Positions 1-9,487 of a stretch of 15,039 nt of DNA are shown here, piece after piece. The notes beneath the pieces were generated by a model. That model was not told the origin of the DNA and made no database searches. It was given only the letters and a program-made list of their open reading frames with translations. The position numbers were made by a program, and so were the translations under genes. Each line of letters starts with the position of its first letter. Within the stretch, counting starts at the first letter, position 1. The DNA is from an uncultured Collinsella sp. (lineage in GTDB: Bacteria; Actinomycetota; Coriobacteriia; Coriobacteriales; Coriobacteriaceae), in NCBI GenBank assembly GCA_902493835.1, contig CABURG010000028.1, positions 1 to 15,039 of the forward strand, given 5' to 3'.

Positions 1-589
1 AGGCGTACACAAAGCCATTACTGCAGGTAACCGAGGCACCGATAGCGTTCATCAAGTGCAGATCATAGCGCGGGCTGGAGTTGGCAACCATCGTGACAGC
101 ACAACGCCGACGAGCCGTACGGTCAAGCTTGGCAAGCGCACCTTTTAGATTGGTCGTCGTAACCGACCGACTGGCAAAGGCAACATCCACCGCTTTCGCG
201 ACCGGTCCAACCAAATCCCAATCATCATCCCAAGCGAGCTCAAGCGGCGTAATGCGATCCTCGAGCCCATAGTACTCAATGCCGGCATCAAGCGTGCCCA
301 GCATGGCAGGGGAAAAATCAGCGGCAATCACGGGATGCCCGTCTTGCGCAAGCGGAATAGCAATCGACCCAGCTCCACATCCCATATCCAGCACCGACTC
401 GCCGGGCTCAAGCGTCAACAGCTTTATAAAATCCCGGGCATACGGAGCAGTCTCAAGCGGCCGAAAATGCCGGGCCCGCTTATCCCATTCAAAAGAATCA
501 TCAGCTCGCCGCCGAGCAGCCTGCATCTGCATCCACTCCTGGTTCCAATCTGTGGAAAGCAGCTCAGAACGATTCTCCCCATCAACCAC
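1..589 (-). CDS. Class I SAM-dependent methyltransferase, C-terminus cut by window edge
   Basis: The minus strand is open from 589 to the left edge (196 codons). Translation shows a Rossmann methyltransferase core: the SAM-binding glycine loop ESVLDMGCGAGSIAIP at about residues 64-79, followed by the acidic end of strand 2 (IAADFSP, Asp at about 91). The N-terminal 60 residues are charged and helical (DWNQEWMQMQAARRRADDSF) and probably form the cap that gives substrate specificity. The substrate cannot be told from this fragment. I chose GTG at 589 because AGGAGG (597-602) sits 7 nt upstream. An in-frame ATG at 649 would add about 20 hydrophobic residues but has no Shine-Dalgarno. A weak promoter (TTGGCG 677-672, 17-nt spacer, GATATA 654-649) would place the transcript start at or after that ATG, which also favours the GTG. 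The rest of the gene lies outside the window. Confidence 0.85.
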   Translation of the reverse strand, partial: MVDGENRSELLSTDWNQEWMQMQAARRRADDSFEWDKRARHFRPLETAPYARDFIKLLTLEPGESVLDMGCGAGSIAIPLAQDGHPVIAADFSPAMLGTLDAGIEYYGLEDRITPLELAWDDDWDLVGPVAKAVDVAFASRSVTTTNLKGALAKLDRTARRRCAVTMVANSSPRYDLHLMNAIGASVTCSNGFVYA

Positions 590-755
590 GGGCCAACCTC
601 CTAGCAACAAAAAAGCGACTCCTCCCAAAAGAAGAGCCGCAACCAGCATATATCAGAAAGAGCCGTTCCAACGCCAAACCGCCCTCACAACCAAGGCGGG
701 CAGGAGCGAAGCGACTGCCATACGGGATAGAACCCAACTGAGGTCCCGTTGTGCG

Positions 756-889
756 GGAGCCCCGGGGAGGGCAAATATATAAGGTCGATCGCGAGTTCCG
801 CACGAGCCGGAGAGCACTTAATGTGCTCTCCGTGCGAGTCAGGACTGTCCGAGCAGGCGACCTTATATATTTGCCCTCCCCGGGGCTCC
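756..889. repeat. 134-bp intergenic element with perfect 32-bp terminal inverted repeats
   Basis: Bases 756-787 are the exact reverse complement of 858-889 (32 of 32). Each arm runs from a GC-rich outer part (GAGCCCCGGGGAGGGC) into an AT-rich inner part (AAATATATAAGG). Almost concentric inside is a second perfect hairpin, 808-817 paired with 823-832 around the loop TTAAT. The element sits between the stop of the UPF0210 gene (907) and the start of the methyltransferase (589). It carries no ORF of its own, and neither flank shows a target-site duplication I can recognise. It could be a MITE/REP-like mobile repeat or an unusually long intergenic terminator or structured RNA. No long T-run follows either arm, so a simple Rho-independent terminator is unlikely. 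The remaining gene-free bases 603-755 hold only a weak 5-bp hairpin (TCCCG/CGGGA around 744-758). Confidence 0.85.
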
Positions 890-906
890 TCGCCCGAACC
901 CCTCAG

Positions 907-2271
907 CTAGTTCTTGAGCGAGTTCAGCGGTGCCGGGAATCGACCACCACGGTGGGCAAGCACGGTGCCGGCGTTGGGGTTCACCGGCATGATGGGCGCA
1001 CGGCCGAACAGGCCGCCGTACTCGACGCAGTCGCCCACGCCCTTGCCAATGGCGGGAATCACGCGCACGGCCGTGGTCTTGTTGTTGATGACGCCGATAG
1101 CCATCTCGTCGGCGATGATGCCGGCGATGGTCTCGACCGGGGTGTCGCCGGGGATGGCGATCATGTCCAGGCCAACGGAGCACACGCAGGTCATAGCCTC
1201 GAGCTTCTCGAGCGAAAGCGCGCCGGCCTCGACGGCGGCGATCATGCCGGCGTCCTCGGACACGGGGATAAAGGCGCCCGAGAGACCGCCCACGCTGGAG
1301 CTGGCCATGACGCCGCCCTTCTTGACGGCATCGTTGAGCATGGCGAGCGCGCAGGTCGTGCCGGGGCCACCGCAGGTGCCCACGCCGATGATCTCGAGGA
1401 TGCGCGCGACGGAGTCGCCGATGGCAGGCGTGGGAGCCAGCGACAGGTCGACAATGCCCTTCTCGACACCCAGGCGATGGGCGGCCTCGCGGCTCATGAG
1501 CTCGCCGGCGCGGGTGATCTTAAAGGCGGTCTGCTTAATCTTTTCGGCGACTTCCATCATCGATGCGGAATCGGGCAGCGTCTCCAGGGCAGCGGCCATA
1601 ACGCCGGGGCCCGAGACGCCTACGTTGATGACGGCGTCGGCCTCGCCACCGCCGTGGACGGCGCCCGCCATAAACGGGGAGTCTTCGACCATGTTGGCAA
1701 AGCAGACAAACTTGGAGGCGCCGACGGAGTCCTGGTCGGCCGTGAGCTTGGCGGCGTCGATGATAGTCTGGGCGGCCATAAGCACGGCGTCCATGTTGAT
1801 GCCGGCGCGCAGGCTGGCGACGTTAACGCTGGAGCAGACGCGGCTGGTGGTGGCGAGCGCCTGGGGGATGGACTGGATGACGCGGCGGTCGGCGTCGCCG
1901 ATGCCCTTCTGGACGAGTGCGGAGAAGCCGCCCAGGTAATCGATGCCGAGCGTTTCGGCCGCGCGGTCGAGGGCATGCGCGATGGGGGTGAGGTCCTCAT
2001 CCTTGCAGCACGCGGCGATTTGCGCCACCGGGGTGACGGAAACGCGCTTGTTGACGATGGGGATACCGTACTCGCGCTCGAGGTTCTCGGCGGTCTCGAC
2101 CAGGTGCTCAGCCGTGTGCGTCACGTGGTCGTAGATCTTCGTGCACATGCGGTCGAGGTTCTCGTCACCGCAACCCATGAGCGAAACACCCATGGTGATG
2201 GTCCTAATGTCGAGGTTCTGCTCCTCAACCATGCCGCGGGTTTCCGCGATTTCTGCGGGCGTGATCGCCAT
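907..2271 (-). CDS. UPF0210 / DUF711 family protein (PFL-like fold), function unknown
   Basis: A 454-residue protein recognisable from its N-terminus (MAITPAEIAETRGMVEEQNL followed by DIRTITMGVSL) and its glycine-rich conserved blocks, GGGEADAVINVGVSGPGV in the middle and GTCGGPGTTCALAMLNDAVK later. This matches the UPF0210 family (about 450 aa), whose solved members resemble the pyruvate formate-lyase barrel. I see no C-terminal glycyl-radical motif, and the biochemical role is unknown. The ORF is open upstream to an ATG at 2328. I prefer ATG 2271 because AGGAG (2279-2283) lies 7 nt before it and the product then matches family start and length. In many genomes this gene follows a small ACT-domain (UPF0237) gene. 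None is present here; metH is upstream, 108 bp away across a strong hairpin. It may therefore be its own unit or receive read-through from the met operon. Confidence 0.9.
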   Translation of the reverse strand: MAITPAEIAETRGMVEEQNLDIRTITMGVSLMGCGDENLDRMCTKIYDHVTHTAEHLVETAENLEREYGIPIVNKRVSVTPVAQIAACCKDEDLTPIAHALDRAAETLGIDYLGGFSALVQKGIGDADRRVIQSIPQALATTSRVCSSVNVASLRAGINMDAVLMAAQTIIDAAKLTADQDSVGASKFVCFANMVEDSPFMAGAVHGGGEADAVINVGVSGPGVMAAALETLPDSASMMEVAEKIKQTAFKITRAGELMSREAAHRLGVEKGIVDLSLAPTPAIGDSVARILEIIGVGTCGGPGTTCALAMLNDAVKKGGVMASSSVGGLSGAFIPVSEDAGMIAAVEAGALSLEKLEAMTCVCSVGLDMIAIPGDTPVETIAGIIADEMAIGVINNKTTAVRVIPAIGKGVGDCVEYGGLFGRAPIMPVNPNAGTVLAHRGGRFPAPLNSLKN

Positions 2272-2316
2272 CCTTGCGCTCCTATCTACCAAAACGAGCA
2301 TAGTCTTATCTATTCT

Positions 2317-2354
2317 AACGTGCCGCACGTGCCAAGTGGCGCGTGCGGCACGTT
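2317..2354 (-). terminator. Strong hairpin between metH and the UPF0210 gene, probable terminator
   Basis: A perfect 13-bp stem (2317-2329 with 2342-2354, core ACGTGCCGCACG) is extended by an inner GCC(AAGT)GGC tip. It starts 25 bp beyond the metH stop and ends about 45 bp before the UPF0210 start. On the minus strand, the direction of metH, only a short T-poor tail follows (GTTAGAATAG). On the plus strand four T residues follow. The stem strength suggests termination or attenuation, but the weak U-tract leaves partial read-through into the UPF0210 gene possible. Confidence 0.6.
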
Positions 2355-2379
2355 TTGGTGCTCGGTTGTTTCCGTTGTG

Positions 2380-4938
2380 TTACTGCCCGAAGACCTCTTC
2401 GGCGATACGAGCGCTTTCGGCGGCGTCCTTGGCGTAGTAGTCCGCGCCGATCTGCTTGGCATATTCGGGGGTGAGTACGGCGCCGCCTACGATGATCTTG
2501 ACGCCCGGCACCTCGGCATGAAGCAGCTTGATGGTCTCTTCCATGGCCACGACGGTTGTGGTCATAAGCGCCGAGAGGCCGACGAGCTTGATGTCGCGCT
2601 CCTGTACGGTCTTGAGCACCTCTTGCGGGTCGACGTCGCGGCCTAGGTCAAAGACGGTATAGCCGTAGTTATCGAGCAGCATCTTGACGATGTTCTTACC
2701 GATGTCGTGGATGTCGCCTTTAACGGTGGCCACGCAGATTTTGCCCTTGTCGGCAATCTCGCCGGCGGGCATCAGCCGCTTGATGGTGTCAAAGCCCACG
2801 CGCGCGGCCTCGGCCGAGGCCATAAGCTGCGGCAAGAAGAACTTTCCCTGGTCAAAGAGGACGCCAACCTCGTCGAGGGCGGGGATAAAGTGATTGTTGA
2901 TGAGGTCCATGGCGTCATGGTCTGCCAGCAGACGCTCGGTCTCGGCAGCGATTTCGCCTTTGCGGCCCGAGACGACCATGCGACGGATCGGGTCGTCGTT
3001 GCCGTCGGTGCCGGCGGTGCCAGCAGCGGGCACGGTGTCGGTCGATGCGGCCTGAGCTGCTGCCGGGTTTGCGGCGATCTTATACGGATCGGTCCAGCCG
3101 GCGTAGCGCTCGATGTATCCGGTCGAGCCCTCATCCTCAACGCTTAGCACGCGATAGCTGTAGACGGTATCCATAAAGCGCTTGGAGCCCGGGTTCATGA
3201 TGGGGGCGTCCAGACCCGCGCCAAAAGCGGCGGCCAAAAAGACCGAGCCCAGCAGCGGGCGAGCGGGCAGGCCAAAGCTGATGTTCGACACGCCGAGCGC
3301 GCACTTGACGCCCAGGCGCTCCTTGCACAGGGACATGGCGCGCAGGATCTGTTCGGCCTGGCGTTGATTGGTCGAGGCGGTCATGACCAGGCAGTCGATG
3401 AGGATGCGGTCCGGGCCGATGCCGTAGCGGGCGGCCTCGGCCACGATATGCTCGGCGATGGCGAAGCGGGCCTCGGCGGTATCGGGGATGCCGCCTTCAT
3501 CGAGCGTGAGGCCGACGACGTTGGTGCCGTAGTGGGCGACCAGCGGAAAGATCTCATCCATGATCTGCTGCTTGCCATTGACCGAGTTGATGATGGGCTT
3601 GCCGGCGTAGCGGCGTACGGCGGCCTCGACGGCTGCGGGGTCGGTGGAGTCGATCTGCAGCGGCAGGAGCGTGGAACCCTGGAGCTGCTCGGTGGCCTGC
3701 TGGATGATCTTGACCTCGTCGATCTCGGGCAGGCCCACGTTGACGTCCAGGATATCGGCACCTTGCTCTTGCTGGCTGATGCCCTGGCTTACGACGTAGT
3801 CCAGGTCGCCGTCGCGCAGGGCCTGCTGCAGGCGCTTTTTGCCGGTGGGATTGATGCGCTCGCCGATGACGGCGATCTTGTGGCCGTCACAGGGAAGGTC
3901 TACGACCGTCTGGGCGCTCGTGACCGACATGCTGGGCTTGCGGTGGCGCGGGCTGGGCGTGTGGTTGTCGATAAGCGTGCGCAAGGCCGCCATGTGCGCC
4001 GGCGTGGTGCCGCAGCAGCCGCCCACAACGCTTACGCCGTCCTCGATCATGCCGGCGACGGCCTCGGCGTACTCGGGTACCTGGATATCAAAGACGGTAT
4101 TGCCGTCATCGTCCACGCGGGGTAGTCCCGCATTGGCCTGCACCATAACGGGCTTGTCGGTAACGGTGAGCATGCGTGCAGCGAGCCCTCGGAGCTCGGC
4201 CGGTCCCTGGCTGCAGTTGATACCCAGGACGTCGGCGCCGATGGCGTCGAGCGTGATGGCGGCCACCTCGGGACTCGTACCCAGGAATGTGCGGCCGTCT
4301 TCCTCAAAGGTCATGGTGGCAAAGACGGGCAGGTCGGAGTTCTCGCGGCAGGCAAGGACCGCCGCCTTGATTTCGGCCAGGTCGGTCATGGTTTCGATGA
4401 TAAAGAGGTCTACGCCCGCGGCGACGCCAGCGCGCACCTCCTCGGCAAAGAGGTCGTAGGCTTCGTCGAAGCTGAGGGTACCCAGGGGGCGAAGCAGCGC
4501 ACCGATGGGGCCGATGTCGCCAGCGACGTAATGGGCACCGGCCGCGCGAGCGCAAGAGGCCGCGGCGGCAAAGACATCTGCCACGGTGGCGGCGCCATCG
4601 AGCTTGTGCGCGTTGGCGCCAAAGGTGTTGGCGGTGATCACGTCGCAGCCGGCCTCGACGTACTGACGCTGGATGTCGGTAATGACCTGGGGCTCCTCAA
4701 AGTTGAGCAGCTCGGGTAGGGCGCCGGCCTTCATGCCGGCCGCCTGCAGCATGGTGCCCATGCCGCCGTCAAACAGCAGGTGCCCCGTGCCCTCGATGGC
4801 GGCGCGCAGTCGATCGTCCTTAATGCGAAGGTCGTCGATTGTGCGCGTCTTGTATGCAGCCCCGTTGCAGCGCGCAGCATTGACAGGTGCCGCCAGCGCA
4901 GCACCGTCAGAATCATGAGTGATAAGCGGAGTAAACAT
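2380..4938 (-). CDS. metH: Cobalamin-dependent methionine synthase without activation domain
   Basis: An 852-aa protein that transfers methyl from 5-methyl-THF via cob(I)alamin to homocysteine, giving methionine in the cytosol. Domains in order: homocysteine methyltransferase about 43-325, with zinc Cys242 (GINCSQGP) and Cys308-Cys309 (GGCCGTTP); pterin-binding barrel about 353-620 (VIGERINPTG, ILDVNVG, NSVNGK); cobalamin cap about 650-735; and Rossmann B12 domain about 733-852 with the cobalt-ligand motif GDIHDIGKN (His744). E. coli MetH is about 1227 aa. The missing C-terminal SAM/reactivation domain is encoded as a separate protein by the gene just upstream. A linker rich in Ala, Gly, Thr and Asp (about 622-648) joins barrel and cap. 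ATG 4938 is chosen for AGGAG (4946-4950) 7 nt upstream, and that SD overlaps the upstream gene's stop, so the two are translationally linked. The start leaves a 40-residue N-terminal extension before the first domain. Confidence 0.96.
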   Translation of the reverse strand: MFTPLITHDSDGAALAAPVNAARCNGAAYKTRTIDDLRIKDDRLRAAIEGTGHLLFDGGMGTMLQAAGMKAGALPELLNFEEPQVITDIQRQYVEAGCDVITANTFGANAHKLDGAATVADVFAAAASCARAAGAHYVAGDIGPIGALLRPLGTLSFDEAYDLFAEEVRAGVAAGVDLFIIETMTDLAEIKAAVLACRENSDLPVFATMTFEEDGRTFLGTSPEVAAITLDAIGADVLGINCSQGPAELRGLAARMLTVTDKPVMVQANAGLPRVDDDGNTVFDIQVPEYAEAVAGMIEDGVSVVGGCCGTTPAHMAALRTLIDNHTPSPRHRKPSMSVTSAQTVVDLPCDGHKIAVIGERINPTGKKRLQQALRDGDLDYVVSQGISQQEQGADILDVNVGLPEIDEVKIIQQATEQLQGSTLLPLQIDSTDPAAVEAAVRRYAGKPIINSVNGKQQIMDEIFPLVAHYGTNVVGLTLDEGGIPDTAEARFAIAEHIVAEAARYGIGPDRILIDCLVMTASTNQRQAEQILRAMSLCKERLGVKCALGVSNISFGLPARPLLGSVFLAAAFGAGLDAPIMNPGSKRFMDTVYSYRVLSVEDEGSTGYIERYAGWTDPYKIAANPAAAQAASTDTVPAAGTAGTDGNDDPIRRMVVSGRKGEIAAETERLLADHDAMDLINNHFIPALDEVGVLFDQGKFFLPQLMASAEAARVGFDTIKRLMPAGEIADKGKICVATVKGDIHDIGKNIVKMLLDNYGYTVFDLGRDVDPQEVLKTVQERDIKLVGLSALMTTTVVAMEETIKLLHAEVPGVKIIVGGAVLTPEYAKQIGADYYAKDAAESARIAEEVFGQ

Positions 4939-4948
4939 CAATGAGCTC

Positions 4949-5737
4949 CTAATGGCTGGAATAGCAGGTGGTGTGGGCGGCGCGGAAGCGGCAGTGCTCG
5001 CGCATGCGGCAGATAGTGCAGGTGGGGCGGCTTTGGGCGTCGTGGACCTCGCCATCAAACAGGCCGATCACCGCGGTCACGCTCTTGGTGGGCATGAGCA
5101 GGCTGGTGGGGGTGACGGTAAGCCCGATGAGCCGCGTGGCGTTGAGTGCGGCCACGATCGAGCGCTGTGCCGTAAGCGGGCAGTCGCCGTAGCCAGGACT
5201 GAAGCGCCAGTTGCCGGCAAGCCCGTGGACGGCAGCCGCAGTCTTGACCTGCTGGTCCATCTGCTCGACGGCGGCTTCTACATAGGCAGAGCATGCGGCG
5301 TCGAGCACGGCGCCTTCCAGAGGTTGCTGGGTTCCGGTGGTTCGCAGGCGGCGTTCGGCAGACATCCCGAGGGTACATGCCATGAGCGCCGCCAGGCGGG
5401 CGTCTTTGAGATGTCGATAGATATCACGACCCCGCAGCTCAACATTGGTGCCAACCAAGCGGATGCAAGGCTCGCCCTGCTCATCGACGCCTGTGGCATC
5501 GACGGTAAACACGCGGCGCACGCCACGGGGCTCAATGTCAAGTTCCAGACGCTCGACCACAAGCTCAATACGTCGTGACAGCTCGGGCTCAATCTGCTGG
5601 CCGCCGTAACCCAGATACCGCAGCATCTCGGCACGGTCGACACGGGGATGGTGCGCAGCATCGACACGGTAAAGCGCCGGCGACGCAAGGTCGGCCGGCA
5701 CTTCGACAGCGGTTGTATCGATGTGCGGTTTTTCCAT
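4949..5737 (-). CDS. Stand-alone methionine synthase reactivation (activation-domain) protein
   Basis: A 262-aa protein resembling the MetH activation domain, which uses SAM and an electron donor to remethylate oxidised cob(II)alamin. The signature RFSPGYGDCPL (about 178-188) matches the conserved Gly-Tyr-Gly/Pro SAM-binding turn of the family. Further family-like parts are a helical N-terminal half (RYLGYGGQQIEPELSRRIE) and MPTKSVTAVIG near 215-224. A short Cys-rich tail follows, with Cys240, 243, 249 and 258 in the pattern C-x2-C-x5-C-x8-C, which could hold metal or an Fe-S cluster as some split family members appear to. The open frame extends upstream to 6046, but that part is out-of-frame metF sequence. 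ATG 5737 overlaps the metF stop as TAATG, indicating translational coupling, and the stop overlaps the metH Shine-Dalgarno. The position between metF and metH supports the assignment. Electron donor not identified. Confidence 0.88.
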   Translation of the reverse strand: MEKPHIDTTAVEVPADLASPALYRVDAAHHPRVDRAEMLRYLGYGGQQIEPELSRRIELVVERLELDIEPRGVRRVFTVDATGVDEQGEPCIRLVGTNVELRGRDIYRHLKDARLAALMACTLGMSAERRLRTTGTQQPLEGAVLDAACSAYVEAAVEQMDQQVKTAAAVHGLAGNWRFSPGYGDCPLTAQRSIVAALNATRLIGLTVTPTSLLMPTKSVTAVIGLFDGEVHDAQSRPTCTICRMREHCRFRAAHTTCYSSH

Positions 5738-6609
5738 TACCCCAGGCGCTCCATAATGGTCGCGGCGATCGCAGGACGGTTCATAGTGTACAGGTGCAGG
5801 CCGTCGGCGCCGTGCTCCTTGAGGTCGCAAAGCTGACGGGCGGCATAATCTACACCGGCTGCCTGCAGACTCTCGGGGTCGTTCTCGTACTTGGCGAGGA
5901 TCTTGATGACGGGGGAGGGCAGCGACGCGCCGCACATAAAGACCATGCGACTGATCTGTGACTTGCCCATAAACGGCATGATGCCCGCGGTAATGGGCAC
6001 GGTGATACCGGCCTTGTCGGCAAGCTCGCGGAAGCGGTAGAAGCACTCGTTATCAAAGAAGAGCTGCGTCACAAAGAAGCTTGCGCCGGCATCTTGCTTT
6101 TGCTTGAGGTGTTCGACCGAGACGTTGAGGTCCTCACAGGCAATATGGCCCTCGGGGTAGGCTGCGGCGCCCACACAAAAGCCAGCGTCGACGAGCTCGG
6201 GGATGAGGTCGCGGGCGTAGGCGTAGTCCGAGGCGGGCTTGTCGTCCTCGGTCGCACCGGCGGGAAGATCACCGCGCAGAGCCAGGATGTTTTCAACGCC
6301 GGCGGTGCGATACTCGTCGATCTTGGCGGCGATATCGGCGTGCGAGCGGCCCACGCAGGTAAGGTGTGCCACCGAGGGTGTATCGAATTCGCTCGTAATC
6401 ATATGCGCGATGGGGGCGGTGGTGGCACCGTTGCCCGAGCCGCCGGCCGAGCAGGTGACCGAGACAAAGCTCGGCGAAAGCTTGCACAGATTGCCTGCCA
6501 CCTCGCGAGCCGTGTCGAGGGTAAGCTCGCCCTTGGGCGGGAACATCTCAAACGAAACGGGTGCGGTGCCCTGGGATGCTGCCTGCTTAAAAACCTCGTC
6601 GACGCGCAT
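5737..6609 (-). CDS. metF: 5,10-methylenetetrahydrofolate reductase
   Basis: A 290-aa flavoprotein of the MetF family, about the usual bacterial length, that reduces methylene-THF to methyl-THF for methionine synthesis. Visible signatures: SFEMFPPKG near residues 19-27 (Glu21 corresponds to the catalytic Glu of the FEFFPP motif), SVTCSAGGS after it, ILALRGD ending at Asp114 (flavin/folate site), FFVTQLFFD, and ITAGIMPF. ATG 6609 has AGGAG (6616-6620) 6 nt upstream. It is the first gene of the metF > reactivation protein > metH operon and overlaps the next start by one base. A 17-bp perfect palindrome lies 56-72 bp upstream of the start codon and is a plausible operator. Nothing looks truncated. 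Confidence 0.96.
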   Translation of the reverse strand: MRVDEVFKQAASQGTAPVSFEMFPPKGELTLDTAREVAGNLCKLSPSFVSVTCSAGGSGNGATTAPIAHMITSEFDTPSVAHLTCVGRSHADIAAKIDEYRTAGVENILALRGDLPAGATEDDKPASDYAYARDLIPELVDAGFCVGAAAYPEGHIACEDLNVSVEHLKQKQDAGASFFVTQLFFDNECFYRFRELADKAGITVPITAGIMPFMGKSQISRMVFMCGASLPSPVIKILAKYENDPESLQAAGVDYAARQLCDLKEHGADGLHLYTMNRPAIAATIMERLG

Positions 6610-6620
6610 ATCGTGCTCCT

Positions 6621-7036
6621 TTAGATACTTAAATAGTGTGATGTGTTGTAAGGATTCTACAGCACCACTGTGTCACAGTGGAGTTTCACTCGCTATTCGG
6701 GGATACCAATCAAAGATGCCTTGCTATCGGCATTCCCTATAGCAGGGAGGTCAATCTAAGATGGGGCCATATTGAATGGTATCTGATGCGAAATACCAGT
6801 TAATAGAGCCGCGCCCCAAATTGACTACCCTTAAACCATGGGGAGAGGTCTGCAATTTATACAGTTGATTGGCTGTTGAGGGCGGCAACGCCGCCGCGAT
6901 GCGGTAACCTCATTGATTGGTTTCGTGACAGCAACATAACGGTAATGTTGCGGAAACACGACGAGCCTAATCTATGACTCGTTCGTTAGTAATCAACACC
7001 GCTTCTCACGCGGTGCCGATACGAAGGGAGTTCCGT
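6621..7036. promoter_or_regulatory. Divergent metF/glnN control region
   Basis: These 416 bp separate two divergently transcribed genes and hold no convincing gene. Besides the 17-bp palindrome (6665-6681), the octamer TTGATTGG occurs three times: 6865-6872 and 6913-6920 on plus, 6706-6713 on minus. Short dyads are also present: TGCTAT/ATAGCA (6722-6744), TGGTAT/ATACCA (6777-6798), a GGCGGC/GCCGCC hairpin near 6882-6896, and AACAT/ATGTT near 6933-6949. I could not place a confident -35/-10 pair for glnN. No cobalamin, SAM or T-box riboswitch signature is recognisable. The open frame at 6974-7036 fused to glnN is leader sequence. Confidence 0.45.
6665..6681. promoter_or_regulatory. Perfect 17-bp palindrome upstream of metF, candidate operator
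   Basis: CCACTGTGTCACAGTGG is a perfect dyad of two 8-bp arms around one base. On the minus strand it lies just upstream of TAGAAT (6660-6655), a possible -10 for metF. A repressor bound here would then cover the -35/-10 spacer. No good -35 hexamer is visible, so the promoter reading is tentative. The regulator is unknown. A sulfur-amino-acid, SAM or SAH-responsive repressor would fit the operon content, but that is inference. Confidence 0.5.
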
Positions 7037-9124
<2,088 letters not shown>

Positions 9125-9155
9125 AGCGTAACTGACATATCGTCAGGGTATTGAG

Positions 9156-9190
9156 CCGGGGTCCGCATCATGCGGGCCCCGGTTTTTGTT
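9156..9190 (+). terminator. Rho-independent terminator of glnN
   Basis: A GC-rich stem begins 31 bp after the glnN stop: CCGGGG (9156-9161) pairs with CCCCGG (9177-9182), continued inward by CCGCA/TGCGG across a T-G wobble. TTTTTGTT follows directly. A small CTGAC/GTCAG hairpin (9132-9146) precedes it. Confidence 0.93.
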
Positions 9191-9242
9191 TGCGAAGGAC
9201 GTTTAGGAGTCCGTTTTGCAACTGATTCGCCCACGTAATAAG

Positions 9243-9470
9243 GGGCCGTGGGAAAAAACGTCAAATATGAGTACTGTCACAAGTCCTGTAACATTATTTA
9301 TTTGCAAAATATGTAGTGTTACGCAACATATGTCCAAGTACTTAGCTGAAAAACGCCTGCAATTCTTCCACCTTAGGACCCCTGGCGTCTAAATCGCCTT
9401 CTGAAGGCATGAAATCGCTGTTACTAAAATGGAAACAGTACTCATATTTGCTATTTTTTGTCCACGGTCC
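9243..9470. repeat. 228-bp intergenic element bounded by about 36-bp imperfect inverted repeats
   Basis: Bases 9243-9277 match the reverse complement of 9435-9470 with a few substitutions and one 1-nt gap. Both ends begin GG(G/A)CCGTGG, have a run of A, and finish with the identical 16-mer CAAATATGAGTACTGT. The core (9278-9434) is lower in GC than the neighbouring genes. On the plus strand an ATG at 9267 opens a 41-codon frame to 9392 (start MSTVTSPVTLFICKICSV, with a CxxC) but has no Shine-Dalgarno. On the minus strand the arm runs into a protein-like string ending PKVEELQAFFS with stop near 9342. I cannot decide whether either is coding. It may be a MITE-like repeat or the remnant of an inverted duplication. 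Confidence 0.65.
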
Positions 9471-9487
9471 ATCGGAAGATGCCGGGA

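Noticed and set aside
590..649. Hydrophobic N-terminal extension of the methyltransferase from ATG 649
   Set aside because: It has no Shine-Dalgarno, overlaps a possible -10, and would put a membrane-like segment on a soluble enzyme. GTG 589 has an ideal AGGAGG.
751..2646. 631-aa plus-strand open frame
   Set aside because: It is antisense to the UPF0210 gene and the end of metH, has low-complexity Gly/Asp/His/Ala composition typical of GC-rich shadows, and starts inside the inverted repeat.
5738..6046. N-terminal extension of the reactivation protein
   Set aside because: This part overlaps metF out of frame, is Arg/His/Pro-rich and lacks family similarity. The TAATG-coupled ATG at 5737 is the better start.
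6621..6980. Cobalamin or SAM riboswitch upstream of metF
   Set aside because: I found no B12-box consensus or SAM riboswitch core on the minus strand. CCACTG is part of the perfect palindrome instead.
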